From the NCBI GenBank assembly GCA_016293155.1, contig JAEDEU010000080.1, positions 1 through 6,742 on the forward strand: 6,742 nucleotides of DNA, given 5' to 3'. The notes beneath the pieces were generated by a model, which saw only the letters and a program-made list of their open reading frames with translations, ran no database searches and was not told the origin of the DNA. The position numbers and the translations under genes were made by a program. Shown here in pieces: positions 1-4,846 of the stretch. Within the stretch, counting starts at the first letter, position 1; each line of letters starts with the position of its first letter. This stretch comes from Clostridiaceae bacterium (GTDB taxonomy: Bacteria; Bacillota; Clostridia; Oscillospirales; Butyricicoccaceae).

Positions 1-3
1 GGC

Positions 4-32
4 TTGACATTTCCGCCGCCGCGGGATATACT
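4..32 (+). promoter_or_regulatory. Sigma-A promoter of the antisense RNA
   Basis: TTGACA (4-9) is followed after exactly 17 bases by TATACT (27-32). This is a perfect -35 box and a one-mismatch -10 box, so a strong constitutive promoter is expected. The start point would be near 37-40, which leaves no room for a coding gene before the terminator at 94-138. It is stronger than the opposing toxin promoter, as expected where the antitoxin RNA must be in excess. Confidence 0.82.
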
Positions 33-40
33 GGAGATAC

Positions 41-78
41 AAAAAGGGAGACATACCGAACAGGCGGTGTGCCCCCTT
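41..78 (-). terminator. Intrinsic terminator of the toxin mRNA
   Basis: Read on the minus strand, AAGGGGGCACACCG (78-65) pairs with CGGTATGTCTCCC plus the first two T (58-44) around a six-base loop. There is one mismatch, one bulge and one wobble, and the stem runs into TTTTT (45-41). The toxin mRNA would end about where the antisense RNA begins, so the shorter RNA lies wholly within the longer one. Confidence 0.65.
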
Positions 79-93
79 CAAAGTAATCGCTTT

Positions 94-138
94 AGAAGTG
101 ATCGCCTTATTGGGAAGTCAGGCGGTCACTTCTTTTTT
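94..138 (+). terminator. Intrinsic terminator of the antisense RNA
   Basis: AGAAGTGATCGCCT (94-107) pairs with AGGCGGTCACTTCT (120-133) across a 12-base loop. The stem has 14 pairs including one U-G wobble and runs into six T (133-138). On the minus strand the wobble becomes an A-C mismatch and no T run follows, so the element terminates the plus-strand RNA and not the toxin mRNA. Its right arm overlaps the toxin stop codon. Confidence 0.85.
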
Positions 139-218
139 ATCTGAAGCATCAGAGCAATGAGTGCTATCATAAACGTTCCGAACTGAAAAAGATCGGAGTA
201 AGTAACATAGCTCATCAT
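126..218 (-). CDS. Small holin-like toxin peptide (Hol-Tox/TxpA type), type I toxin candidate
   Basis: This is a 30-residue reading frame starting MMSYVTYSDLFQFG, continuing with a hydrophobic run (TFMIALIALML, about residues 15-25) and ending QIKKK before TGA. A short polar N-terminus, one membrane span and a lysine tail are the plan of the putative holin-like toxins (Hol-Tox, Pfam PF16935 as I recall) and of TxpA-like type I toxins, which damage the cell membrane when over-translated. The ribosome binding site AAGGGGGTGA (229-220) fits the second ATG (215) better than the first (218), so 29 residues is also possible. A sigma-A promoter lies at 331-359, giving a 5' leader of about 106 nt. 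The antisense RNA on the other strand overlaps the last codons and the whole 3' untranslated region. Family membership is by pattern recognition, not by search. It could be an inactive remnant, but frame, ribosome site, promoter and terminator are all intact. Confidence 0.85.
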   Translation of the reverse strand: MMSYVTYSDLFQFGTFMIALIALMLQIKKK

Positions 219-219
219 C

Positions 220-247
220 TCACCCCCTTTGTTTCCGTTGGGGGCAA
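220..247 (-). promoter_or_regulatory. Hairpin covering the toxin ribosome binding site
   Basis: In the toxin mRNA TTGCCCCC (247-240) can pair with GGGGGTGA (227-220) across a 12-base loop (239-228). Five G-C pairs, one A-U pair and two G-U wobbles cover most of the ribosome binding site. Masking of the ribosome site is common in type I toxin mRNAs and would keep the full-length message poorly translated. The pairing is visible; its effect is inferred. Confidence 0.6.
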
Positions 248-330
248 AAGAAGTTTTTCATCCATTCCTAAAATCGGAGCAGAATGCACCGCCTATCGCA
301 GCCGAATCATCCGGTATGTCTCTTGTACTT

Positions 331-359
331 ATGATAACAGAGTTTTTTCCGTCCGTCAA
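331..359 (-). promoter_or_regulatory. Sigma-A promoter of the toxin mRNA
   Basis: On the minus strand TTGACG (359-354) is followed after 17 bases by TATCAT (336-331). The start point would be near 324, giving an mRNA of roughly 285 nt with a leader of about 106 nt. The -35 box lies a few bases past the terminator of the sirtuin operon, so the toxin has its own transcription unit although it reads in the same direction. Confidence 0.75.
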
Positions 360-366
360 CAGACGC

Positions 367-412
367 AAAACTGCCTCCCGCCGGCTTGCTCAGCGGGAGG
401 CAGCGATTTTTT
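367..412. terminator. Bidirectional terminator after the sirtuin gene
   Basis: CTGCCTCCCG (371-380) and CGGGAGGCAG (394-403) form a perfect ten-base stem with a 13-base loop. Minus-strand transcripts meet TTTT (370-367) after it, and plus-strand transcripts meet six T (407-412). It directly follows the sirtuin stop codon (413-411), so it most likely ends the nitroreductase-sirtuin operon and insulates the toxin promoter. Confidence 0.8.
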
Positions 413-1157
413 ATCTCACCTGAATCTGTCCGAGCACCTTTCCGATCGGGCCGTCGATAATCAGGTCGGCGCGCGGCGTGTTTTTCTGCGCGCCCTTGTT
501 GATGACCACGAGGTATTTTCCATGAAAATACTCCACCAGTCCCGCCGCCGGATAAACCGTCAGCGAGGTGCCGCCGATTATCAGCATATCCGCCGCGCGG
601 ATGTGATCCACACTGTTCTGAATCGTGGCGCCGTCCAGCCCCTCCTCATACAGCACAACATCCGGCTTAATCACCGAGCCGCACTTGGGACAGCGCGGCA
701 CGCCCTGCGCATCCTTCATAAACTGCGCGTCATAGCACGGCGCATCCGGATCGGTCATATGGCAGTAGGTGCAGTAATTGCGGTGCACCGAGCCGTGCAG
801 CTCGTACACATTCCGGCTGCCCGCCGCCTGATGCAGACCGTCGATGTTCTGGGTGACCACCGCGGTCAGCTTGCCCGCCCGCTCCAGCTCCGCAAGCTTT
901 TTGTGGGCGGCATTCGGCTGCGCGTCCAGGCACAGCATTTTGTCCTGATAAAAGCGGTAAAATTCCTCGGTGTTCCGATGGAAGAAGGTCGCGCTCAGGA
1001 TGGTCTCCGGCGGATACTTGTATTTCATATGGTACAGTCCGTCCACGCTGCGGAAGTCCGGAATACCGCTCTCGGTCGAAACACCCGCTCCGCCGAAAAA
1101 GACAATGCGGCTGCTCTCGTCAATCATGCGCTGTAGCTGCTCGATGCTGTGATCCAT
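411..1157 (-). CDS. cobB: Sirtuin, NAD-dependent protein deacylase
   Basis: This cytoplasmic enzyme removes acyl groups from protein lysines while cleaving NAD+ to nicotinamide and O-acyl-ADP-ribose. The 248 residues match the usual length of bacterial sirtuins. The NAD-binding motif GAGVSTESGIPDFRS is at about residues 23-37, TQNIDGLH at 102-109, the catalytic histidine in ELHGS at H121, the structural zinc cysteines as CTYC (C129, C132) and CPKC (C156, C159), and the second Rossmann motif GTSLTVYPAAGL near residue 197. All key residues are present, so it should be active. The KPDVVLYEEGL stretch and overall pattern suggest the Thermotoga-like (class U) bacterial group rather than the SIRT5-like group, which is an inference. 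The ATG at 1157 is supported by AGGAGG (1168-1163) five bases upstream. It is the second gene of an operon behind a nitroreductase. No acetyltransferase or acetyl-CoA synthetase gene, a common partner, is in view. Confidence 0.95.
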   Translation of the reverse strand: MDHSIEQLQRMIDESSRIVFFGGAGVSTESGIPDFRSVDGLYHMKYKYPPETILSATFFHRNTEEFYRFYQDKMLCLDAQPNAAHKKLAELERAGKLTAVVTQNIDGLHQAAGSRNVYELHGSVHRNYCTYCHMTDPDAPCYDAQFMKDAQGVPRCPKCGSVIKPDVVLYEEGLDGATIQNSVDHIRAADMLIIGGTSLTVYPAAGLVEYFHGKYLVVINKGAQKNTPRADLIIDGPIGKVLGQIQVR

Positions 1158-1191
1158 AACTGCCTCCTGTTCCCGGAATGATTCTGTGCAC

Positions 1192-1210
1192 GGGCGCGCA
1201 ATGCGCGCCC
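1192..1210. repeat. REP-like GC palindrome between nitroreductase and sirtuin genes
   Basis: GGGCGCGC (1192-1199), AAT, GCGCGCCC (1203-1210) is a perfect eight-base inverted repeat with a three-base loop. Flanking TCTGT (1183-1187) and ACAGA (1213-1217) extend it as an imperfect hairpin. On the minus strand no T run follows, so it is not a clear terminator for the operon. The shape and the flanking CCTACA resemble dispersed intergenic palindromes I associate with clostridial genomes. As an mRNA hairpin it could also adjust sirtuin expression or message stability. Confidence 0.55.
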
Positions 1211-1223
1211 CTACAGATGTTTT

Positions 1224-1745
1224 TTATCTGACGTAGGTCACGGTGTTTTCCGCTCTCTCATGCGGCTCGGTTTCCTTCTCCGCATAGCCGAGGGATGCGG
1301 CGGCATAGACGGCATAATTCTCCGGCACGCCGTACTCGGTCAGCAGCGCACGCACTGCCGGATCGTCCGTTGCGTCACGCACCTGATTGATCCAGCAGGA
1401 TGCCACGCCCAGCGAATGCGCCGCGAGCATTGCGTTCTCCAGCGCCGCGGAGCAGTCCAGAATGGAATTGCGGTTGTCTCTGTCCGCCGCGATAATCAGG
1501 AACGCGGTCGGCGCGTAAAAATTATAGCCCTCTGCCCGATCCAGTGCGTCGCGGACAGCGCCTGCAAGCTGCTGAATGCGTTCCGGATTGCTCAGCATGA
1601 CAAAGTGCCAGTTCTGGCGGTTCATGCCGCTCGGTGCCCACTGCGCGGCGGTAACAATCTGCTCAAGCTTGTCCTGCTCGACCGGCTGCGCGGTAAAGGC
1701 ACGGGTGGAGCGGCGGGTCAGAATTGTATTCATTACTTCATTCAT
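1224..1745 (-). CDS. Nitroreductase-family FMN oxidoreductase
   Basis: The 173 residues belong to the nitroreductase superfamily, which uses FMN and NAD(P)H to reduce nitro groups, quinones, flavins or enoates. The true substrate cannot be told from sequence. Family signatures are RRSTRAF at residues 11-17 (FMN phosphate contact), APSGMNRQNWHF at 37-48, the helix DCSAALENAMLAAHSLGVASCWIN in the middle, and a late ASLGYA. It is a short single-domain form, complete at both ends, with no ferredoxin domain. The ATG at 1745 is chosen because AGGAGG (1759-1754) lies eight bases upstream; an in-frame ATG four codons later is too far from it. A sigma-A promoter sits at 1786-1814. It is the first gene of an operon with the sirtuin, 66 bases apart. 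The two share a link to nicotinamide cofactors, but a functional connection is only suggestive. Confidence 0.92.
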   Translation of the reverse strand: MNEVMNTILTRRSTRAFTAQPVEQDKLEQIVTAAQWAPSGMNRQNWHFVMLSNPERIQQLAGAVRDALDRAEGYNFYAPTAFLIIAADRDNRNSILDCSAALENAMLAAHSLGVASCWINQVRDATDDPAVRALLTEYGVPENYAVYAAASLGYAEKETEPHERAENTVTYVR

Positions 1746-1756
1746 GGGTTATCCCT

Positions 1757-1849
1757 CCTGTGAGTCTGTTTTTGCCTGTGAGTTCAGTATAATCCATTCC
1801 CGCGGTATTTTCAAGACGCGGGAACGGGCGAACTGCCTTTGTGAGTTCA
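1757..1849. repeat. Repeated TGTGAGTTCA motifs around the nitroreductase promoter
   Basis: TGTGAGTTCA occurs exactly at 1777-1786 and 1840-1849, both behind GCCT. A shorter copy, CCTGTGAGTC, lies at 1757-1766, and an inverted variant, TGTGTAACTCA, at 1906-1916. The copy at 1840 is itself a small palindrome (TGTGA, GT, TCACA). Copies on both sides of the promoter boxes suggest operators for a dimeric regulator, but no regulator gene is in the window. Confidence 0.4.
1786..1814 (-). promoter_or_regulatory. Sigma-A promoter of the nitroreductase-sirtuin operon
   Basis: On the minus strand TTGAAA (1814-1809) is followed after 17 bases by TATACT (1791-1786). The start point would be near 1779, about 34 bases before the nitroreductase ATG. 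One copy of the TGTGAGTTCA motif (1777-1786) touches the -10 box and the start point, a good place for a repressor. Confidence 0.72.
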
Positions 1850-1916
1850 CACAAAAATTCAGTCACAAATTTGGACAAATCAACCAAGAAATTTGTGTTA
1901 AATTCTGTGTAACTCA
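1842..1916. repeat. 75-base imperfect palindrome in the divergent control region
   Basis: Outer arms TGAGTT (1842-1847) and AACTCA (1911-1916) match perfectly, then ACACA (1849-1853) pairs with TGTGT (1906-1910). After a weaker stretch the inner arms CACAAATTT (1864-1872) and AAATTTGTG (1889-1897) match perfectly around a 16-base centre. The element is much richer in A and T than the genes on both sides. It lies upstream of both predicted promoters, so it should act as DNA rather than as RNA. It could be a cluster of regulator sites or a small mobile palindrome. Confidence 0.5.
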
Positions 1917-1940
1917 TGGATATCATTTGCCCCTGCGCGG

Positions 1941-1949
1941 TGCTACAAT
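1941..1949 (+). promoter_or_regulatory. Extended -10 promoter of the MATE gene
   Basis: TGCTACAAT (1941-1949) is an extended -10 element with TACAAT as the -10 box. No good -35 box lies 16-18 bases upstream, which the TG extension may offset, or a regulator may be needed. Transcription would start near 1956, downstream of the in-frame TTG at 1953. Confidence 0.55.
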
Positions 1950-1985
1950 GAATTGGAAATTCAGGGAACAAAGAAGGGTTTTTTC

Positions 1986-3494
1986 ATGACTGATATGACA
2001 AAGGGCAATCCGTTCCGGCTGCTGCTTCGGTTCGTCATTCCGATGCTGCTGAGCGTGGCTTTGCAGCAGATGTACAATCTGGCGGACAGCCTGATTGCCG
2101 GACAGATGCTGGGCATGAACGCGCTGGCGGCGACCGGCGCGGCGTATCCAATCACGGCGCTGTATGTGGCGATTGCAACCGGCGCCTCCATCGGCTGCTC
2201 GGTGGTCATTTCGCAGCTGTTCGGCGCGAAGGACATGGTGCGCGTGCGCTCCGCCGTGACCACCTCCATTCTCTCCATCATTGTACTGGCATTCGTGATG
2301 GTAATCGGCGGCGAGATCTTTGCACAGCCGCTGATGAACCTCATCGGCACGCCGGAAAACATTATGGACGATGCAATGGTTTATCTGCGCATCTACATCG
2401 TCGGCTCGTTCTTTGTCTTTTTATACAACGCCGCCACCGCGACCTTTAACGGTCTGGGCGACAGCAAGCGTCCGCTGTATTTTCTGGCGTTTTCCACCTG
2501 CTTCAATGTCGCGCTGGATGTGCTGTTCGTCGGCGTATTCCACATGGGCGTTGCCGGTCTGAGCTGGGCGACGCTGATCGCACAGGGTCTGTCCGCCGTT
2601 CTCGCAGTCCTCTGCCTGATCCGCAAGGTTTCCGCCATCGAAACCACGGAAACCCCCAAAGTGTTTGACAAAAGCCTGTGCGTCCGCATGTCGATTGTCG
2701 CGGTGCCGTCCATGTGCCAGCAGTCCTTTGTCTCCATCGGAATCCTGATGGTGCAGGGTGTAGTCAACAGCTTCGGCGCGGACACGATTGCAGCGTTTTC
2801 CGCCGCGCTCAAGATCAGCACCTTTGCGCTGAACATCATGAACTCCCTGCCGACTGCGCTGTCCTCCTACGCGGCGCAGAACATCGGCGCAGAGGATCTG
2901 CCGCGCGTGCGTCAGGGACTGCGCGCCTGCATCATCATGTCCGAGGTGGTTATCATCTCGATCATCGGACTGGTGGTTGTGTTCAGCCGTTCGCTGCTCG
3001 GTCTGTTCCTCACCGGCGCGGACGGTGCGGCTGCCATCGAAATCGGACGCACCTATCTGCTCACGGTTGCGCCGCTGTATCCGCTGGTCGGCATCAAGAA
3101 CTGCTGCGACAGCATCCTGCGCGGCGGCGGCGCGATGGGGCCGTTTATGGCGACGACCTTTGCCGACCTCGGTCTGCGTGTCGGCTTCGCCTACGCCACC
3201 GCGCATTCACTCGGCTTCATGAGCATCTGCCTGAGCTATCCCATCGGCTGGGTGCTCGGTACGACGCTGTCCGTCGCATTCTACTTCAGCAGCTGCTGGA
3301 AGCCGGAGCATATCCGCCGTCTGGAGCTGGGCGCGATTTCCGCAGAGGAGGCCGCGGCATCCTCGCGCATCGACCTCGGTATGCTGCATCCGATCCATCA
3401 GGTGGAGCTCAACCGCCACGATCAGGAGGAAAAGGTGGATTTGTACCGCGTACCGCGCGCCACGCACAACGCCGGCAGATACCTCCACGCATAA
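1986..3494 (+). CDS. MATE-family multidrug efflux transporter
   Basis: This 502-residue inner-membrane protein belongs to the multidrug and toxin extrusion (MATE, NorM/DinF-like) family, which exports cationic drugs and toxic metabolites using Na+ or H+ gradients. About twelve hydrophobic segments form two homologous halves. The first (about residues 10-210) has LQQMYNLADSLIAGQMLG and GASIGCSVVISQLFGAKD; the second (about 230-430) has SMCQQSFVSIGILMVQGVVN and AAQNIGAEDLPRVRQGL. The ATG at 1986 is chosen because GAAGGG (1973-1978) lies seven bases upstream. The TTG at 1953 lies before the predicted transcription start and has no ribosome site. The tail after about residue 437 is some 66 residues of soluble, charged sequence, longer than usual for the family. 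It is a single-gene unit with its own terminator, divergent from the nitroreductase operon. The substrate is unknown. Confidence 0.95.
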   Translation: MTDMTKGNPFRLLLRFVIPMLLSVALQQMYNLADSLIAGQMLGMNALAATGAAYPITALYVAIATGASIGCSVVISQLFGAKDMVRVRSAVTTSILSIIVLAFVMVIGGEIFAQPLMNLIGTPENIMDDAMVYLRIYIVGSFFVFLYNAATATFNGLGDSKRPLYFLAFSTCFNVALDVLFVGVFHMGVAGLSWATLIAQGLSAVLAVLCLIRKVSAIETTETPKVFDKSLCVRMSIVAVPSMCQQSFVSIGILMVQGVVNSFGADTIAAFSAALKISTFALNIMNSLPTALSSYAAQNIGAEDLPRVRQGLRACIIMSEVVIISIIGLVVVFSRSLLGLFLTGADGAAAIEIGRTYLLTVAPLYPLVGIKNCCDSILRGGGAMGPFMATTFADLGLRVGFAYATAHSLGFMSICLSYPIGWVLGTTLSVAFYFSSCWKPEHIRRLELGAISAEEAAASSRIDLGMLHPIHQVELNRHDQEEKVDLYRVPRATHNAGRYLHA

Positions 3495-3503
3495 AATCAT
3501 ATT

Positions 3504-3537
3504 CAGCCGTCCGGCTTTTCCGGGCGGCTGTTTTTTT
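3504..3537 (+). terminator. Intrinsic terminator of the MATE gene
   Basis: CAGCCGTCCGG (3504-3514) pairs with CCGGGCGGCTG (3520-3530) around a short CTTTT loop, with one G-U wobble, and is followed by seven T (3531-3537). It starts ten bases after the stop codon. Confidence 0.9.
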
Positions 3538-3573
3538 GCATCGTCACAGAAAATTTACAGATTTGTTCCGGTT

Positions 3574-3596
3574 CGGTTATATCCTGTCAATAACCG
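3574..3596. other. Inverted repeat downstream of spoIID
   Basis: CGGTTAT (3574-3580) and ATAACCG (3590-3596) form a perfect seven-base stem with a nine-base loop, 16 bases beyond the spoIID stop codon. No T run follows on the minus strand, so it is a weak candidate for the spoIID terminator. The MATE terminator read backwards may serve instead. Confidence 0.35.
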
Positions 3597-3611
3597 CCTG
3601 CTATGCTATAT

Positions 3612-4691
3612 TCAGTTGGAAATGCGTTCAATTTTGGTGCCGCTGTAATAGTGCAGCAGGATGTCCTCCCAGCTCTGACCGTCCTCCGCCATCGCCTTTG
3701 CGCCGTACTGGCTCATGCCCACGCCGTGACCGTATCCCGTGCAGGAAAAGGTAATCGTGTCCTCGGTCGTGCCCACCTCGAAATTGGTGGAGCTGAGTCC
3801 GAGCTGCGTGCGCAGGTCGGTTGCCTGAACGGTCACGCCGCCGATGGTGCACTGGGACACGCGCCCGGACTTTTCGCGCTCGATGTCCGTCACCCAGGTC
3901 TCCGGCTTGCCGGTCAGGTTGATCTTGGGATAGTGCTCCAGCATCACGGAGCGGAATTCATTCGCGGTCAGGGTTGTTTTTTTCCGGTATTCCTCCTCTC
4001 CTGCGCTGTCCACGCTGACCAGATAGGAGATATCCGTCCCCCAGACCGCCTTGGCGGATTCGGTCTGTCCGCCGGAGGCGGCATGGAACACCGCCGCAAT
4101 CGGCTCGCCGTCGTAGGTTACAATCCTGCCCTCGGTCTGCTGCACCGCCTGCTCAATGCGCTCCCGATAAGTATCCGCTTTCAGCCCCCACAGCTCGCCC
4201 GCGTCCTGTTCCAGATCCGCAAACGCGGCACAGTGGCGGTAATCATCGCACACGACCGCGTCCGGATGGTCGCTGTCGGTGCCCTGCGCACGCTTGTACA
4301 TCGCGTAGGTGCGCGCCGCAACCGCCTGTGCGCACAGGGCGTCCTCGGGATAATCCGCGGGCATCTCCGCGGCGACAACACCCGCCACATAGGTTTCCAG
4401 ATCCATCGTGCGCACCGTTCCGTCCGTCTGTACGGTGATGGTGGCCGGTGCGTCCTCTGTCTGTGACTGATTTGACGGCTCATCCTGCATACTTTCGACA
4501 TCAGAATCCGTTTTCCCTTCATTTTTAGCATTTTGTTCAACACTGTTCCCGCTTTCCGTCTGTTTTTCTACATTTTGAATTAAAGCACTTAAAAACGATT
4601 TTTCTTCATTTTTTTGCGTTTCTTTACACAAAACAGGAACTAAGTACGCCATAATAATCAAGATCATCCCCAATGCCGCAATACGCTTCAT
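3612..4691 (-). CDS. spoIID: SpoIID, sporulation peptidoglycan lytic transglycosylase
   Basis: SpoIID cuts glycan strands in the septal cell wall during engulfment, working with SpoIIP and SpoIIM in the mother cell membrane. Of 359 residues, about 4-21 form a membrane anchor. Residues 23-95 are a low-complexity linker rich in Q, E, N, S and D, and the SpoIID domain follows. LETYVAGVVAAEMP (98-111) carries the catalytic glutamate E109, AQAVAARTYAM follows at 121-131, and the C-terminal GYGHGVGMSQYGAKAM is at 319-334. H142, C148, H153 and C154 reproduce the H-x5-C-x4-H-C zinc arrangement I recall from Clostridioides difficile SpoIID. The ATG at 4691 has AAGGAG (4704-4699) seven bases upstream. 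A longer frame to 4793 would add a basic N-terminus with no ribosome site and is unlikely. Genomic separation from the other engulfment genes is normal. The sporulation promoter, sigma-E in B. subtilis, could not be identified. Confidence 0.92.
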   Translation of the reverse strand: MKRIAALGMILIIMAYLVPVLCKETQKNEEKSFLSALIQNVEKQTESGNSVEQNAKNEGKTDSDVESMQDEPSNQSQTEDAPATITVQTDGTVRTMDLETYVAGVVAAEMPADYPEDALCAQAVAARTYAMYKRAQGTDSDHPDAVVCDDYRHCAAFADLEQDAGELWGLKADTYRERIEQAVQQTEGRIVTYDGEPIAAVFHAASGGQTESAKAVWGTDISYLVSVDSAGEEEYRKKTTLTANEFRSVMLEHYPKINLTGKPETWVTDIEREKSGRVSQCTIGGVTVQATDLRTQLGLSSTNFEVGTTEDTITFSCTGYGHGVGMSQYGAKAMAEDGQSWEDILLHYYSGTKIERISN

Positions 4692-4714
4692 GCTTTTTCT
4701 CCTTCCCGCCCGAT

Positions 4715-4743
4715 TTGACTTTTTTGCAAGTTTGTTGTACAAT
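4715..4743 (+). promoter_or_regulatory. Sigma-A promoter of citrate synthase
   Basis: TTGACT (4715-4720) is followed after 17 bases by TACAAT (4738-4743), with start near 4750. It begins only 24 bases upstream of the spoIID start codon on the opposite strand, so spoIID transcripts must start inside or beyond this promoter and the two units probably interfere. Confidence 0.8.
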
Positions 4744-4749
4744 ATATTC

Positions 4750-4846
4750 ACGCTGCGAATCGCCGGATGTATCCGACCTTCTCGCAGACGCAATATCCGC
4801 TGAAACCGCAGGCCAACGGCCTGTTCGCTATATGAGGTGATTTTTC
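4750..4846 (+). promoter_or_regulatory. Structured 5' leader of citrate synthase
   Basis: The leader of about 97 nt holds two hairpins. CTGCGA (4752-4757) with TCGCAG (4782-4787) encloses CGGA and TCCG (4763-4774), and a compact stem, CAGGCC (4809-4814) with GGCCTG (4818-4823), has a three-base loop. The second ends 11 bases before the ribosome site GAGGTGA (4834-4840). I recognise no riboswitch class and see no T run that would make an attenuator. The stems may only protect or position the message. Confidence 0.4.

Larger units (their letters stand above)
39..138 (+). ncRNA. Antisense RNA of the toxin mRNA (type I antitoxin candidate)
   Basis: A transcript of about 100 nt is bounded by a near-consensus promoter (4-32) and an intrinsic terminator (94-138). 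It contains no convincing reading frame with a ribosome site. It is fully complementary to the toxin mRNA from the last codons through the 3' untranslated region. Its fold appears to be a 5' hairpin (46-58 pairing with 65-76, loop 59-64), a middle stretch holding a near-repeat (AAGTAATCGC at 81-90 and AAGTGATCGC at 96-105), and the terminator hairpin. Complementarity to the toxin 3' end resembles txpA/RatA and bsrG/SR4 of Bacillus subtilis. The ends are predicted from promoter and terminator positions, not measured. Confidence 0.75.

Noticed and set aside
94..133. Inverted repeats near the left edge as a CRISPR repeat or attachment site
   Set aside because: There is only one hairpin with a U run and a promoter at the right distance; a terminator explains it fully.
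229..423. Plus-strand 64-residue frame beginning MFPLGAKEVF
   Set aside because: It has no ribosome site, runs antisense through the toxin leader and promoter, and passes through the terminator at 371-403; its sequence looks like no protein family.
522..1136. 204-residue plus-strand frame opposite the sirtuin
   Set aside because: The sirtuin carries all family motifs on the other strand, and this frame has the R/H/V-rich make-up of an antisense shadow.
1788..1793. Perfect TATAAT on the plus strand as an upstream MATE promoter
   Set aside because: No -35 box or TG extension accompanies it, and the same bases form the -10 box of the better minus-strand promoter. If it were used, the 75-base palindrome would become an RNA hairpin in the MATE leader.
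1840..1851. TGTGA-GT-TCACA as a CRP site
   Set aside because: The half-sites match CRP but the gap is two bases instead of six, so a CRP-like call is not justified.
1738..1971. 77-residue minus-strand frame covering the divergent control region
   Set aside because: It crosses the nitroreductase promoter and ribosome site, overlaps the nitroreductase start, and has no ribosome site of its own; its repetitive look comes from the DNA palindrome.
2421..3206. 261-residue minus-strand frame opposite the MATE gene
   Set aside because: It is a compositional shadow rich in G, R, D and Q, with no start signal, lying against a clear twelve-span transporter.
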